From NCBI GenBank assembly GCA_037893245.1, contig JBAIAA010000074.1, positions 2,480,001 to 2,544,000 of the forward strand: a stretch of DNA of 64,000 nt. Reading direction: 5' to 3'. This document shows, one piece after another, positions 21,301 through 32,211 of the stretch (positions within the stretch are counted from its first letter, which is position 1; each line of letters begins with the position of its first letter). The position numbers and the translations under genes are program-made. Below the pieces are notes generated by a model. It had not been told where the DNA came from and did not search any database. It worked only from the letters and a program-made list of their open reading frames with translations. This stretch comes from Crossaster papposus. Taxonomy: Eukaryota; Echinodermata; Asteroidea; Velatida; Solasteridae.

Positions 21301-24300
21301 GAGGATGTGGAGAAACAGTCAACAAGCCTGGCAGGTCCTGGACATCCCCTTCTCCAAACTAAGACTTCCTCAATCACCTTCAAGATGCCTTCCAAGCAGT
21401 CCAGCTATATTAAGACTTTGGACATGGCACTCAAAGAGAGGCAGATGGCCAAATACAAATCCAAAATTCCAACAGTTGCAGAAACAGCACAGAAGCTTGC
21501 CAAAAGCTTAAAACATACTTCTGATGTCTTTAGAATTTCAGACCCACAAGTTGTCCCAGTGGAACCACCATCCCCAAGATCATTCACCAATGTACTTCCA
21601 ACGGATTCAACTATATCAGATGCAGTGAAGAACCAAAAAGTGACTCAGAGCCCTCAGTGTGTGCAAAGCACTAAGTTAAATATTTCTCCGAAACCCAAAT
21701 GCAAAAAGATTAATCTTGATGAAAAGAAACGGTTATTGGAAGATCGTCTGGAGAGTGTAAACAAAAAATTGAAGGAAAGCGGTGCATTCCTAAGAAAAAG
21801 TCCTACCAAGCCTAAATCTCAAACCAGCTGGGCTACCAAGTTGAAGATCGTAAACAGCCGTCTGGTTCAGCAACTTAATACCCCAGGCAGAAATGCACAT
21901 CTGATCAAGTCCAAAGAAGCAAGTCATCAAACGGGAGTTAAGATAAAGATTGAGAAAGATGCCACCCCACAGAATCTGTCCCAAGGGTCACACTACCCTG
22001 AGACTAAAACTGAAAAATATGACGGGGCAGGAAAGGGGAAGAGGAAGGCACCCAAAGAGTTTGTGAGACTCGACCAGCAGACCTCTTGTGACAATGAGTT
22101 TTGCCGCCTGGGATGCATCTGTGAAAGCATCAACCTCAACTTGCCAGTGGAACGTTTAACCAAGCACTGTAGGAAGATTGAGTGCATGTTTGAATGTGTC
22201 TGTCAGCGCAACAAGGTCCGAATTCTGCGCAACCGTAAGAGGCCCACCATTTTCCAGGAGAAGTCCATGCTTTTCTATGATGGAGTGGGGATGTTCAGCA
22301 ACAATAATGCTGCTTTTGTGGCGGAGGATGAAAGCCTACCACAGGACAGGGAAAAGCCAGGAATACTTTCAATTTTAGCATCATGTGCACGGGCAACCAT
22401 TTACAAGCCTAAATCCAAGTACACACCAAAAAAGAAAAAAGTTGACAATCCTTGCAGCAGGCCCGACAATTCTCAGAAAAAGCAAGATCAGCAAAGAGAC
22501 AATGCTACCAGATGTGATGCAGTGCAGCAGCAGAGTCTTCCAAATCCAGTTCAAAGCAACATCCAGTTAGGTATAACAACCCCTCCATTAACTGCCAATC
22601 AGGATATTGCTAATTTAAAGAAAGGTCTGCAGCCAAGCATCTCTGAAGCCAGGAAGACTCTTAGCTCTGTCCCCAAGGCCGGTGAAATTATTCCCAGTGT
22701 TCTTTATGCCCCGGTTCGGGTACCACTGTCTAACCAGCAAGGTACAGTTCTTCTGTATGCACCTGTCAATACACTGCCATACATGGTACAGAAAGTTCCA
22801 GTATCTCACAACCAGCAACCAACATCCAGTCAAGCAGCCAACGAAAGCAACATTTTACAGATACCTTTAAATAACCTAAACTTGGGTTCCCAAGTCGCAA
22901 TAAGCAGTGAACCAAAGCTAGCAGACAAGACGATAAAGCCAGTTGCTGTTATTAGTCCATCAACATCAACAGGTCTTAATTCATGTCGTAAAGCACCAGC
23001 TGCAAACACTGCAGTCAGTGTTTCGAAAGATCACTCCAAATTAGCAACTGAAATAGAGAACAGTTGCAAAGGGTGTAAGGTTTTGAAGTCTGGGGAGCTT
23101 AGTGCCTCCCTGACAGCAATAAATAAACAACATACTTGTACAAAAGGAAGCCATAAATTGATGAACAGTCCTATTGGTGAAGTTAGTGGGAAAGAGATGC
23201 AATCAACAACGACTTGCAGTGAAAGTGCTACCAAAGATGGCCCCACTGACAATTCATCCAATGACAGAGTCATCGGTAAAGTGCTTGCATCATGGGATGA
23301 ACAAACAAAGACACCCGAAGAATCATCTTCCGAAGTAGTGGCAGGAACTAAGGCATTACCAGAAGTCAATGAAATTAACACAGTTAGTGATTCACAAAAG
23401 TCAGAAAATAGTATTTCAGCAGAGAAGACTGTCGTAAACCAAAAGGATTGCCCTATGTCTGCCACCAAATTGTCTGTTGATGGTGAAAACAGCACTGCTT
23501 GTGATTCACAAATGTTGGAGGAAACTGCTTCAAAGGGGCAGACCAAGAAATCTGATGCAATAAACCAAAAGGATGATCCCACTTCTGCCACCAAAGTGTG
23601 TTTCAGTCATGTAACTCCTGTTGACTCTGGAAAATCTGTCTCTACATCAACCGTTCAATTAAAGGAAGTATCCGAGGATACGATGGCAGAAATGAGTGAT
23701 GCCAAGGAAAAGATTAAAGCTGTGGTCACTGAGATAAATAGTCCATTCAGATCCCCTACAACTAGCCCAACTGCCAGATCCTCAACCGACCAAATAAACC
23801 TTGAGAAGCTCAATGAACCTGCCAAGCTACAGTCTGGGTCAGTGGATGTCGGCTGTGCAGTGGCGGATCTTAACAAGAAGCTGATCTCTGCTGCTTTAAC
23901 CCTACCTAAAGCCATTCATATTGACCAAAAAACAACTGATTTGAGCACAAGAAGTAAGCCTATGAAAGTCCCTGCGTTTTCATATACCATGGAGAAGAAA
24001 GTAACAGATGATAGGAATCCAAAGCTTACCAAGACACAAGTTTTTCTACCGGGGTCATCAATGTCAGCCATCCACTCAAAGAATCCAGCCTCAAATGTTC
24101 GCTCACCTCTTCTGATTGAAATACAGTCCGAATGCAACTGGGCAGGTACTAAGAATAACATTCTCAGCACCATCGCCAAACATACATCTAAAGGTGATGG
24201 TTGCCCAGGTGTAATTCGTGTCGGCAAATTTCTTGTAGAGATACTCAGCAAGGAAGAACAAGCACATTTAGCAGTATCTGTAAACAAGAATACAGTCAAG

Positions 24301-25920
24301 CAACAGTTGCCAACTAAAGCTACAGTGTGTGCCACAAAGACTGTTGAACAAATACCTTTGCCTATTCAATTACAAGTTACTTCCACCAGTCAACCAATTG
24401 GAAAGCAGGTGGCAACACTGGGCACCCAAATCCCAGCACTGGGAACACAAATCCAACCACTGGGAACCCAAATGCCGGCAATGGGAACCCAAACGTCAGC
24501 ACTGGTAACCAAAATACCAACACTGGGAACCCAAACGCCACTACTTGGAACCCAAATGTCAGCACTGGAAAATTTACCAACAGTGGGAACCCAAACGCCA
24601 ACACTGGGAAAACAAGTGCCAACACTGGAAACACAAGTGCCATCCAAAAGTAATCTCTCGACAGAATCCAAGAGTGTCAGCCAGGAGTTGAACTTCACCA
24701 AATCTGGCATCATTGTTGCTCCGATGGCGCCAGGGACTGCACCCTTGTTGACCACCCTTCCACCAGGAAGTATCCTGATCTCTGATGGGAAAAACCCAGC
24801 TGGATACCTGGTGCCCCTGAAGGCTGTTCAGGACAAACTGAAGAGTTCATCAACTCCTGTCGTCCAAAGTATTACTTTGACTCACACCCTACCAAACAGT
24901 TTGCCTGGTGCACCCAAAATTATGCCCAAACTTGGACCAATTAATTCGGGCAATTCAAAGGATGCCACCACCACAATGTCCTCTTCTAATCAACAAGCTC
25001 TAGCATTGGGTCACCTGCAGAATTCATTGAAACTTGCGGCTCAGGCCTCTTCAGTGATCAGCACCACCCTTCAGACTGGAAATTCCCAAGCCAAACCTTT
25101 CACACTATCAACATCTTCTGCTAAATTGAATGGTCTTGGCAACACAGGCATTGCACTACCTATGAAAACTGCGACAACCAGAACCCCAACTACATGTACT
25201 TTGAATTCTTTCATGCCAGTGCATCTCGGGCAAAGCTCTCCACAGATTATTCCACCAGTCCCGGGACCCATGGGCCTCAATCAGCAATTGCATCCTTTAA
25301 AAAGTTCTGATCTGTTGAAATCTAATGAAGGTTTCAATCTCTCAGTGGGTACAACATTGTGGACACCCCCACATCCCCCATCAAAGGAAAGCCAACCAAA
25401 TGCATCTGTGGTGGTTTCATGTTTAACTGATGACTCTGACGAATTTGTCGATGTAGAGAGCCTTGATGAAATACATCCTCGCAACTTGCTGTACACCAAA
25501 CGCAAGCCTCCACTTTTGAAACCTAAACCCAGCCAGAATTCGCCATTTTTTTCAAATGCACTCGCCTCGCATGTTCCTCAGTCTCAAACCTCCCATTTTG
25601 TGATCGCATCTAAAGGCTCCCGCCGAAAGTCTGAGCACAAAGTGCGCCCACATTTACTCGTTGATGACCCAGAAGAGGAGATAGACGTCGTATCATATGA
25701 TGACGAAAGCAAGGGGTACCAGAAGCTTCTGCTCGGCAAGACACCGGTCAGATCTACTTCCAGTAGCAGCAAGAGAAAAAGGAAGTCGCCTGTCATGCAG
25801 CACTCTGTGATGGCTGAGGAGGAGCCAGAGTTTATCGAGTCTTACTTTGAACTTTCGTCTGGCGATGAGGATAGCGGAGATGCAGATTCCAAGCACCACA
25901 AGAGGGAAAAACCCAATAAG
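18388..25920 (+). CDS. MGA: MGA large exon (residues 1-2511)
   Basis: Uninterrupted 7.5-kb frame ending at AATAAG|GTAAGT, phase 0. It is Ser/Lys/Pro-rich and largely disordered, with the cysteine-rich domain near 22087-22203 and two coding minisatellites (19630-19965 and 24412-24645). A strong acceptor (TTTTTGCAG, AG at 18345-18346) lies 41 bases before ATG 18388, with stops in all three frames between, which suggests 5' UTR upstream of this ATG. The acidic C-terminal part (EEEPEFIESYFELSSGDED) immediately precedes the bHLH exons. Confidence 0.88.
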
Positions 25921-28900
25921 GTAAGTAAGCTAAAATCATAAGAGGGGCTGAAAATAAATTGTATTCTCTCCTTTAAAATCAACAGCTAGTTGATGAATTA
26001 GCAAGTGCTTTTTACTTGTACAGTAGAACGCCGCTGTAACGAACATCACGAGATCCACATATTTTGTTTTGTTCGGTATATTGATTGTTCAGTATAGCGA
26101 TTTTCAGCCGCCAGTTTATCACGTGCCCATTTTTCAAGATGGCACCCGTCCTTTTAAATAGCGCCCTTTTGTAATCTACTCTAAGTGCACCTTCTTTTAT
26201 TCATCACACCAAATTCTTAAACAACGTTGGGCTTTCCCTTCTATTCATTAAAATATAGCACCAACCGTTTGAATTAAACACGGGCCTAAATAGCATTTGA
26301 TGTACCCAGTGGTTTTCTAAATATCTGTTGATATAGTTTCAACAACAATTTTTGGTATGTTTGGACACACAAATTTGGGAGCTAAGGATGGTGTTCGGAA
26401 TAGCCAACTGTTTGGATTAGCAGCGTGACCTTGACAAAGTTTTTCTAAATTTAACACAATTGTGAGCATCAACCCTCATTTTGTGTAACTAATGATTTAT
26501 TATTTCATTGGTATAGCTTATAATTCCATGTCTTTGTAAAACAAGCCCACCGCAAAACGCGTTTATTCTGTTGATAAAATTTACAAATAAATATTGCCCT
26601 TTCATCAGACTGTTGCATTTGCAGTTATCGCGATAAAAAGTTGCAATTTAAACAAAATAGTATTTTTGTTTATCATCAGGTCCTTCATCTGATAAAAGAA
26701 AGGCAGCGACGCCGGGACCAAAGTGATCTTTTTGGAGGCCTCAAATCTGTCTTGCTGGAGGTGACGGACACCAAGGCGTCAAAGATTTCTCTTTTAGAAA
26801 AGGTGAGCATTAACTTTCATATTTAAGTCCAACTTTTGGGATTTTGTTTTTGCAAGGAGTTGAAAAGACTAACTTAAAGTTTCAGCTTGATGGATGCTTT
26901 TGTTGTTGGAAAGCTACGGTATGTATGAGGCATAGTACAGCCAGGGGGGCGGGGAGGGGGGGGGGTGCATACGTACCCCCCCCAAAAAAAAATATTGGGG
27001 GGTAAATAATGGTATTTTGATGTATAAATAACAGTACTGGCACACAAAAATGGACTTGGCTTGGGCGATGACGTCAACTAAAATAAATGTTGTCACCGTC
27101 ACCACGGAGAAACACTAATGTCACGTGATACACGCTACCCACTTCTGGTTTTTTTTTACGAAGTAAGGCAAAGCATATAGCGAATACACACGGATAGCGT
27201 CACTTCCTAAAATCTCGCAAATCAGTCACGCAGTGTTCAAGTTTTCACAAAGTGACGCTATTCGTGTGTATTAGCTATGGGCTTTGTGTTGCTTCTTAAA
27301 AACGCCAGAAATTGGCCTCGCGCATCGAGTTTTCACGAAGTGACACTATCTGTGTGTATTAGCTATGGGCTTTGCGTTATTTTGTGAAAACACCGGAAGT
27401 GGGTCGAGATACTGCCGTGATATTAGTGTTACTTCGTGGTGACAGTGACGATATGTGGGTACCAAATGTGTGATGAGATGAGATGAGAGACTGGGCAAGA
27501 ATGTTTACCATGAACAATTCACCATTTCAGATTGCCGCATGGTTGTGCTCATTTTTGTTGTTGAAAAATAAAACTACTTGAGTATTAAAACTTTTTAAAT
27601 TTTATTGCCCTTCTTGTCAGGCAAACAAAGAAGTCAAAAGTTTGGAGTTGGAAGCGTTTGAAATAGAAGTTGAAGAAACTAAACTGAAGCAGGAAAACTT
27701 CTATAAGCGAAGCAAGTTGGCTTCTTTGCTAGGTAAGTCAGCTGTTCTCAAAACCCTTACCCTTTCAGATATTCAAAATTCTGTGAAGGATTAATGGCTG
27801 TTCAAAATAAAACTTGTATAGAAGTACAGCAGTGTTTTCCACGAGGGGTTTTAGCAGGGTGAGCCGCCCTGCCAAAATTGTATGCCGATGAGCTAAAGTT
27901 TTGCCACCCCCAGGGTTGGAGCTAGAATTTTTTTAGTGTCGGCTGTTTTTTGCGCTGAGAGCCGTGCGGTAGTATCAGCTCGAATAAGCACGCGCGCACG
28001 CTCTCCGCGCGCACGCTCTCCGCGCGCACGCTCTCCGCGCGCGCGCGTGTGCTTGCGTATGCGCACGCGCATGTGCTTGCGTATGCGCACGCGCATGTGC
28101 TCGTGGGCCAACTGATTAATGTGTACGTACATGCACGTGCATCAGTGCATGTACATGTACGTACACAGCCTAGCCTAGCCAGTAGCCACCGCCATGCTAG
28201 CCAGTTGGATGATAGCACGCCCTCTATGATTGAATAAAACACCCTCTATGATTGATTTTCCAAACCCCAGCTTAGGCTCCATTTTTGGCTCCATCACCAT
28301 TGCCCGAACTGCATAAACCAAGCAAATAACGGAAATGAAGCTGGGACTGGAAAAACGGCCACGAGGGCCAGTTGTATTATAGCGCCCTCTCACAAGTGTT
28401 GTGTGTGCGTATCCATGGGCGCTGACATCTTGTTTAACCTCATGCGTTCACGTTTCGCTGCAAAATTCATTTTTATCATTCATTAAGTCTCATGTTTGGC
28501 TGTAATTCCTTTATCTTGAGTACCGAATGACTATCATAGTGGCGTGGTGGCAGCATCAAAAAGTGCATACATTTCAACTCATTTTCAGCTATTAGATTGC
28601 ACCACAAAGCATCTAGAATTTAAACATTTCCGGGGCACGCTGTCTTGGCTTCGCACTCCCCACTTGCCGTGTCTGCCGCCCTGGTACAAAAAACAAAAAA
28701 GAGCCATTGGGCTTCTCAACATTAGCCCTCACCCTGCCAAAAGTAGCACAGTGCATCAGATAAAAAAGTCTGGTGCACTTTGAGACATTCGGCTATCAAT
28801 ACCAGTACATACATGACCACAGTCTAAGACTATTGAGAGCCAATTCCATTGACCAATGCCAGAGATGAATTCCGCTGCCCACTGACCCCGAATTTTGAGA

Positions 28901-30791
28901 ATTTTGACCTGATGGTTGTGACTTTGACGAATGATGAACTTTGCTGCGTGTGGCAGGGTTTCTAGCCAAAATACCCTTGAGGGTTAGGGTCAAGGTTAGG
29001 GTTAGTGGATTTTAAAGGTTTGTGACAGTTACAGTATTTTTGCATTGACAGAACAAAATCTATGTAACATTCGAATTAACCTTATATTAAAAAAACTATT
29101 TTCTGTGAAGTTCTTATGATATTGTAAGATGAATGCTTGAGATTCACCTCATTTATTCATGTTTTTGCTTTGTGATTATAGATGTAAATGTCCTGGATTT
29201 CCCCTCTGCCTTCGCTGATCACAAAGACCCAGACTTCTCAGAATACATCAAGGAACTGAAAATTTGGGGCAACGAGGCGACATATGCCGCACAGAGCGAA
29301 ACAACATCACAGGATTCAGAATCAATCGACATGGACTTTTCGGACGATGAAACTGACATAACATACTCTGAGAAAGGAATCACAAGGGAAGAGTATGAAC
29401 AAATAATTGGTCTGCCAAAACCGGCACCTAGCAGTGAGCCAAGTGTGAGGAAAGAGGAGTTGGCAACGGATGTCAGATGTGTTGAACTGCAGCCCCAGAG
29501 CACGACTGCTGATCCCACTTCTGCCACCAATCTGTTGACACCAGCCCGTCATTCAGGCCTCCCCATGACAGTCCCCGGGGCGAGCACTGTAGCAAGAGTC
29601 ATTCCAAAACCAACACCAGCTGCAAATTTCAAGGAAAACAGTATTGGAGTTTTGTTCAAGAGTCCAGTCCCTATTGCCCTCCACGCCTTACCCTTTGACT
29701 TTCATATGACTCCCCCACGGACATCTCCAGTCCCCGAAGTAACAGTCCCAGAGGCAATTCAAAATGTGGACCTTATAATGGAGGTCAGTTCTGAAAGCCC
29801 TCAGCCTGATCTGGGGGAAGAACTCTTAGGTCCTGTTTTAAATAGCCCAACAGAAGCCCTTCCTGTCCAAAACTCTGAAGCTAGTTTGACTGAGAGTGAC
29901 CCAATAGTCAGTGGTCATGTACCTGAATTTGCACCCTCGTCTCTTACGGAGGATGCCACATCCCACTGTAATCAGACCGACTTTGTAAAAAGATCACATG
30001 ACAGAAGTCGAATTGTAGACAATGTTGAGCTTGAAGCTGCCACTATTCCTGCAGACCAAAATAACCCTGAGCTAACTGAATGCATTAACAGAAACAGTGA
30101 ATTTTCAGATTTGTCATTGGCAGCTTTTGGTGGAGATGCTGCCAAAACTGCTGAAACTGAAACCGTCCTCCAGAATGAAACCACGGCTACTTCACAGACA
30201 CATGATGAATGTACACATAGTCTGGCAAATGGTCCCAAAGAAATCTCCCAAGGCAATGAAAGTACAAAATCAGGAAGTGAGCAAGGTATTGCCGCAGAGA
30301 ACAGTACCCTCAGTTTGAACCAGGAGAGTGGAAGCGAAGATGAGGTCTTATTGATAGACATGCCAACTACCTCTGATGGCACAAACTCTGATACTGCTCT
30401 GAATGTAGAGAGTAATGGCAATCCCTCCTCTGGCGACAAAGACACCTCACCCGAGAAAGAAACTCAAGGATCGCCCCAGAAAAGCAACCCATCAAAACCA
30501 GCCGACATCCAGGCAGCTTCTCTGCCTGCTACCACCACCACTAACTCTGCAGTCCCCTTGAGCCTGAATGTAGTCTCCATCAAAGTTAAAGATGGCGTAG
30601 TAAAGGTCACGTGCAGCAATGGGGAGGTGATACCTCTAGCTGTTGTCAAGGCCTGTACAGATGGCACAATGCAAGTTGCTGTCGAGGGCGACATTTCCTC
30701 CGAGAAGGTTGAGGAGCTCTTGTCTAAATCGGACGTGATGGAGTGCCTGGAGAAAGTGGCCGATGACACCTTTCAGAAGTCAAAGTCATGA
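18388..30791 (+). CDS. MGA: MGA orthologue (MAX dimerisation scaffold, bHLH-zipper)
   Basis: Exons 18388-25920, 26680-26802, 27621-27732 and 29182-30791 join in one frame (phases 0, 0, 1) to about 3,125 residues, close to the length of vertebrate MGA. Three MGA-specific blocks are visible. One is the DGILFSSF...LHPKL...INLRAYGIRL region near residues 750-860. Another is a KYLE...SSYIKTLD segment near 970-1015. The third is the cysteine-rich DUF4801-type domain at 1234-1272 (CDNEFCRLGCIC...HCRKIECMFECVC). A bHLH-zipper spans about 2512-2589 with the E-box contacts His, Glu and Arg (HLIKERQRRR). MGA pairs with MAX and nucleates PRC1.6 (with E2F6, L3MBTL2 and PCGF6) to repress germline and E-box/E2F genes. 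Odd: no T-box is seen in the 690 residues before the first conserved block, where there is low-complexity repeat instead. The start is taken at ATG 18388 because a stop (18367-18369) closes the frame upstream. Extra 5' exons are possible. Confidence 0.85.
19630..19965 (+). repeat. MGA: Coding minisatellite GFGELG in MGA
   Basis: About 19-20 tandem 18-bp units (GGATTTGGAGAACTTGGT and variants such as GGATTCAGTGATCTTGGT) encoding (G-F-G/S/K/R-E/D-L-G/E/K), roughly residues 414-526. Both other-frame translations are also long open repeats, a by-product of the 18-bp periodicity. Confidence 0.95.
24412..24645 (+). repeat. MGA: Coding minisatellite LGTQxPx in MGA
   Basis: About ten 21-bp units of the type CTGGGAACCCAAATGCCGGCA encoding LGTQ(I/M/T)PA-like heptapeptides, residues about 2008-2087. 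Substitutions between units suggest an older array than the GFGELG one. Confidence 0.9.
26021..26430. mobile_element. pogo/Tigger-like MITE, copy A
   Basis: Starts TA|CAGTAGAACGCCGCTGTAAC and shares ATCCACA.ATTTTGTT, TTCGGTATA.TGATTGTTC and TATTCATT blocks with 31802-32211. The right end is degraded, so its boundary is approximate. It lies in the first MGA intron after the large exon. Confidence 0.6.
26680..26802 (+). CDS. MGA: MGA exon, basic region and helix 1-loop-helix 2
   Basis: Acceptor TTATCATCAG|GTC, donor GAAAAG|GTGAGC, 41 codons, phase 0 at both ends. The basic region HLIKERQRRR keeps His1, Glu5 and Arg9, which contact CACGTG bases in Max-type bHLHZ proteins. Position 2 is Leu where Max-family factors have Asn. 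Helix 1 reads DLFGGLKSVL. The loop and start of helix 2 read KASKISLLEK. Confidence 0.88.
26935..27050 (+). repeat. Fragment of the 14-kb tandem-unit element
   Basis: A G-rich/C-rich palindromic segment (GTGCATACGTACCCCCC) followed by GGGTAAATAATGGTATTTTG, matching in inverse the units of the element at 14058-14735. Confidence 0.65.
27092..27450. mobile_element. MITE in an MGA intron
   Basis: Inverted ends GTCACCGTCACCACGGAG...AACACTAAT and ATTAGTGTTACTTCGTGGTG.CAGTGAC. Internal GTGACGCTATTCGTGTGTATT blocks occur twice directly and once inverted. Confidence 0.7.
27621..27732 (+). CDS. MGA: MGA exon, helix 2 end and leucine-zipper-like coiled coil
   Basis: Acceptor TTCTTGTCAG|GCA, donor CTAG|GTAAGT, phase 0 in and phase 1 out. 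It encodes 37 residues with hydrophobic positions in heptad-like spacing (V, L, F, I, V, L, L), the extension that mediates pairing with MAX. Confidence 0.85.
27988..28110. repeat. CG-rich tandem repeat, alternating purine-pyrimidine
   Basis: Three units of CGCGCGCACGCTCTC, then (CG)n(TG)n, then two units containing GTGCTTGCGTATGCGCACGC. Long alternating purine-pyrimidine stretches favour Z-DNA. In the MGA intron before the terminal exon. Confidence 0.85.
28254..28360. mobile_element. MITE, CCAAACCCCAGCTTAGG family, copy 2
   Basis: Begins TTTTCCAAACCCCAGCTTAG and ends GAAGCTGGGACTGGAAAAAC. It shares the TGGCTCCATCACC core with the copy at 41255. Confidence 0.7.
28792..29010 (-). repeat. Dispersed repeat, copy 2 (inverted)
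   Basis: On the minus strand it aligns in blocks to 7999-8290 (GGCTAGAAACCCTGCCACAC, CATCAGGTCA, TCTGGCATTG). It lies in the last MGA intron. Confidence 0.65.
29182..30791 (+). CDS. MGA: MGA terminal exon (536 residues and stop)
   Basis: Acceptor TGTGATTATAG|ATG, stop TGA 30789-30791. It is acidic and Ser/Thr-rich, with a patch DMDFSDDETD near its start. The end is more ordered: a hydrophobic segment SLNVVSIKVKDGVVKVTCSN and an amphipathic stretch SEKVEELLSKSDVMECLEKV that may form a helix. No named domain is recognised. Confidence 0.85.
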
Positions 30792-31236
30792 CGCTTCCCT
30801 AAAGACTTAGTCCTTGAGGTTTAGTGTAGTATGTTCTATTAGGGTTTAACATCCGATTTATTTAAGTTGAGAGAATATGGATTAATCAGTCCATTCATAT
30901 AGTCAGCCCTTGCTTGGCTTGCCTTGTGGTTTGTACAATTGCCAAATTCAACACTTAAAACTGACACACTTTTATTTCAGTAACTTCTGAATAGATATGT
31001 GGTTGATGAATTGCATATCAAAAACAGGAATGTTGGATATTGAAATTTGCCTCCTAAGCAGATTCCATTTTGTTTTGCATTGTGAATCAAATAACTTGAA
31101 GCTCTATTGCATTGGTCTCAATTTTTTTCTTCTTCCTTCAAATATCATGGTTGGTAGCATCCAGCATTTTTCTGTTTGAAATCGAAGGGGGAAATGGAAA
31201 GACAGTTTTTGTTTGCTTGGGGATTTACTACGTTTA
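30792..31236 (+). other. MGA 3' flank / probable 3' UTR
   Basis: AT-rich sequence after the MGA stop with no ORF of note. I did not find a convincing AATAAA with a downstream GU-rich element, so the transcript end is not placed. Confidence 0.4.
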
Positions 31237-31661
31237 CAGTTGACTCTCGTTAATTAATACAAACTCAACTTGGAAAACTCAACTAGCAAAAGTGTTTAAT
31301 GAATTAGAGTTTTGTAAAGTGGAATGTTGGTTCCATTCAATGTGCACATAAATGCAGAGTTGGCTTTTTGTTTGCTATAACCAGAATTTGTATTAACCAG
31401 TTCGCGCCGGATGACATATATAAACACAAAGTTTTTCCCAGATTCAAAACAATGGCGCATAAACACGCAACGAGCAGGGCCAGAAATGTCTGTCAGCAGC
31501 TAGCAAGGCCGGAAAAGCGTGGGTGTGCTTCCCGGTAATATCAGCCTGAACCCGCCTCAGATCGAGTTTTGTTTAAAATAATCTCGCGCGTCGGCTTGGT
31601 GGTGTTAAAATAATCCCGGCGCGAACTGGTTAACAATGTTTGTATTAACGAGAGTCGACTG
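31237..31661. mobile_element. Tc1/pogo-like MITE interrupted by a second MITE
   Basis: TA|CAGTTGACTCTCGTTAAT...ATTAACGAGAGTCGACTG|TA gives inverted ends and a TA target duplication. The interior is split by the complete TTAACC-family copy at 31393-31633. Confidence 0.75.
31393..31633. mobile_element. TTAACC-family MITE nested in another MITE
   Basis: Ends TTAACCAGTTCGCGCCGG and CCGGCGCGAACTGGTTAA are intact inverses. It sits within 31237-31661, so it inserted later than its host element. Confidence 0.85.
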
Positions 31662-31801
31662 TACTATGCAGTTCGAATTCTTTGACTTTTGTAAATTCTT
31701 GATTGTGCACATATATGGAGAAGCTTTTAATTTTTATATAAAGTGTGTTTCATTGTAATATTGATGCTGCAAGCAATACTCTGCCCACCGATTTCACAGT
31801 T

Positions 31802-32211
31802 CAGTAGAATGCCATTATAACAAACACACGATCCACAGATTTTGTTCAGTATATCGATTGTTCGGTATAGCCTTTTTCAACCGCTGGTTCTTTAGGTGCA
31901 AGGACTTTGAACGACTTTGAACAGGCGCTGACCATAGAATTATGTAATTACATGTACAAGCTTATTCATCACACCAAATTCCGAAGAAACGGTTGGCTTT
32001 TCCCTTCTATTCATTGGGAAAATAACGGCCACCGTCAGTGTTTGGTATGTTTGGATACAAAAATCGGGAACAAATGATGGTGGATTTTGTTAATTTGTTG
32101 AAATTTTGTTCAACAATGTTTGGACACAACAATCGGAAGCCAAGGATGGTGTTTGGTATAGCGGCGTTCCACATAGTGACGTTCCACATAGCGGCGTTCC
32201 ACTATACAGTG
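31802..32211. mobile_element. pogo/Tigger-like MITE, copy B
   Basis: Starts CAGTAGAATGCCATTATAAC. It ends in repeated GCGGCGTTCCACTATACAG-like motifs, the inverse of the start of copy A. Internal blocks are shared with 26021-26430. Confidence 0.65.

Noticed and set aside
27893-28242. Arg/Ala-rich ORFs
   Set aside because: They are translations of the CG-rich tandem repeat.
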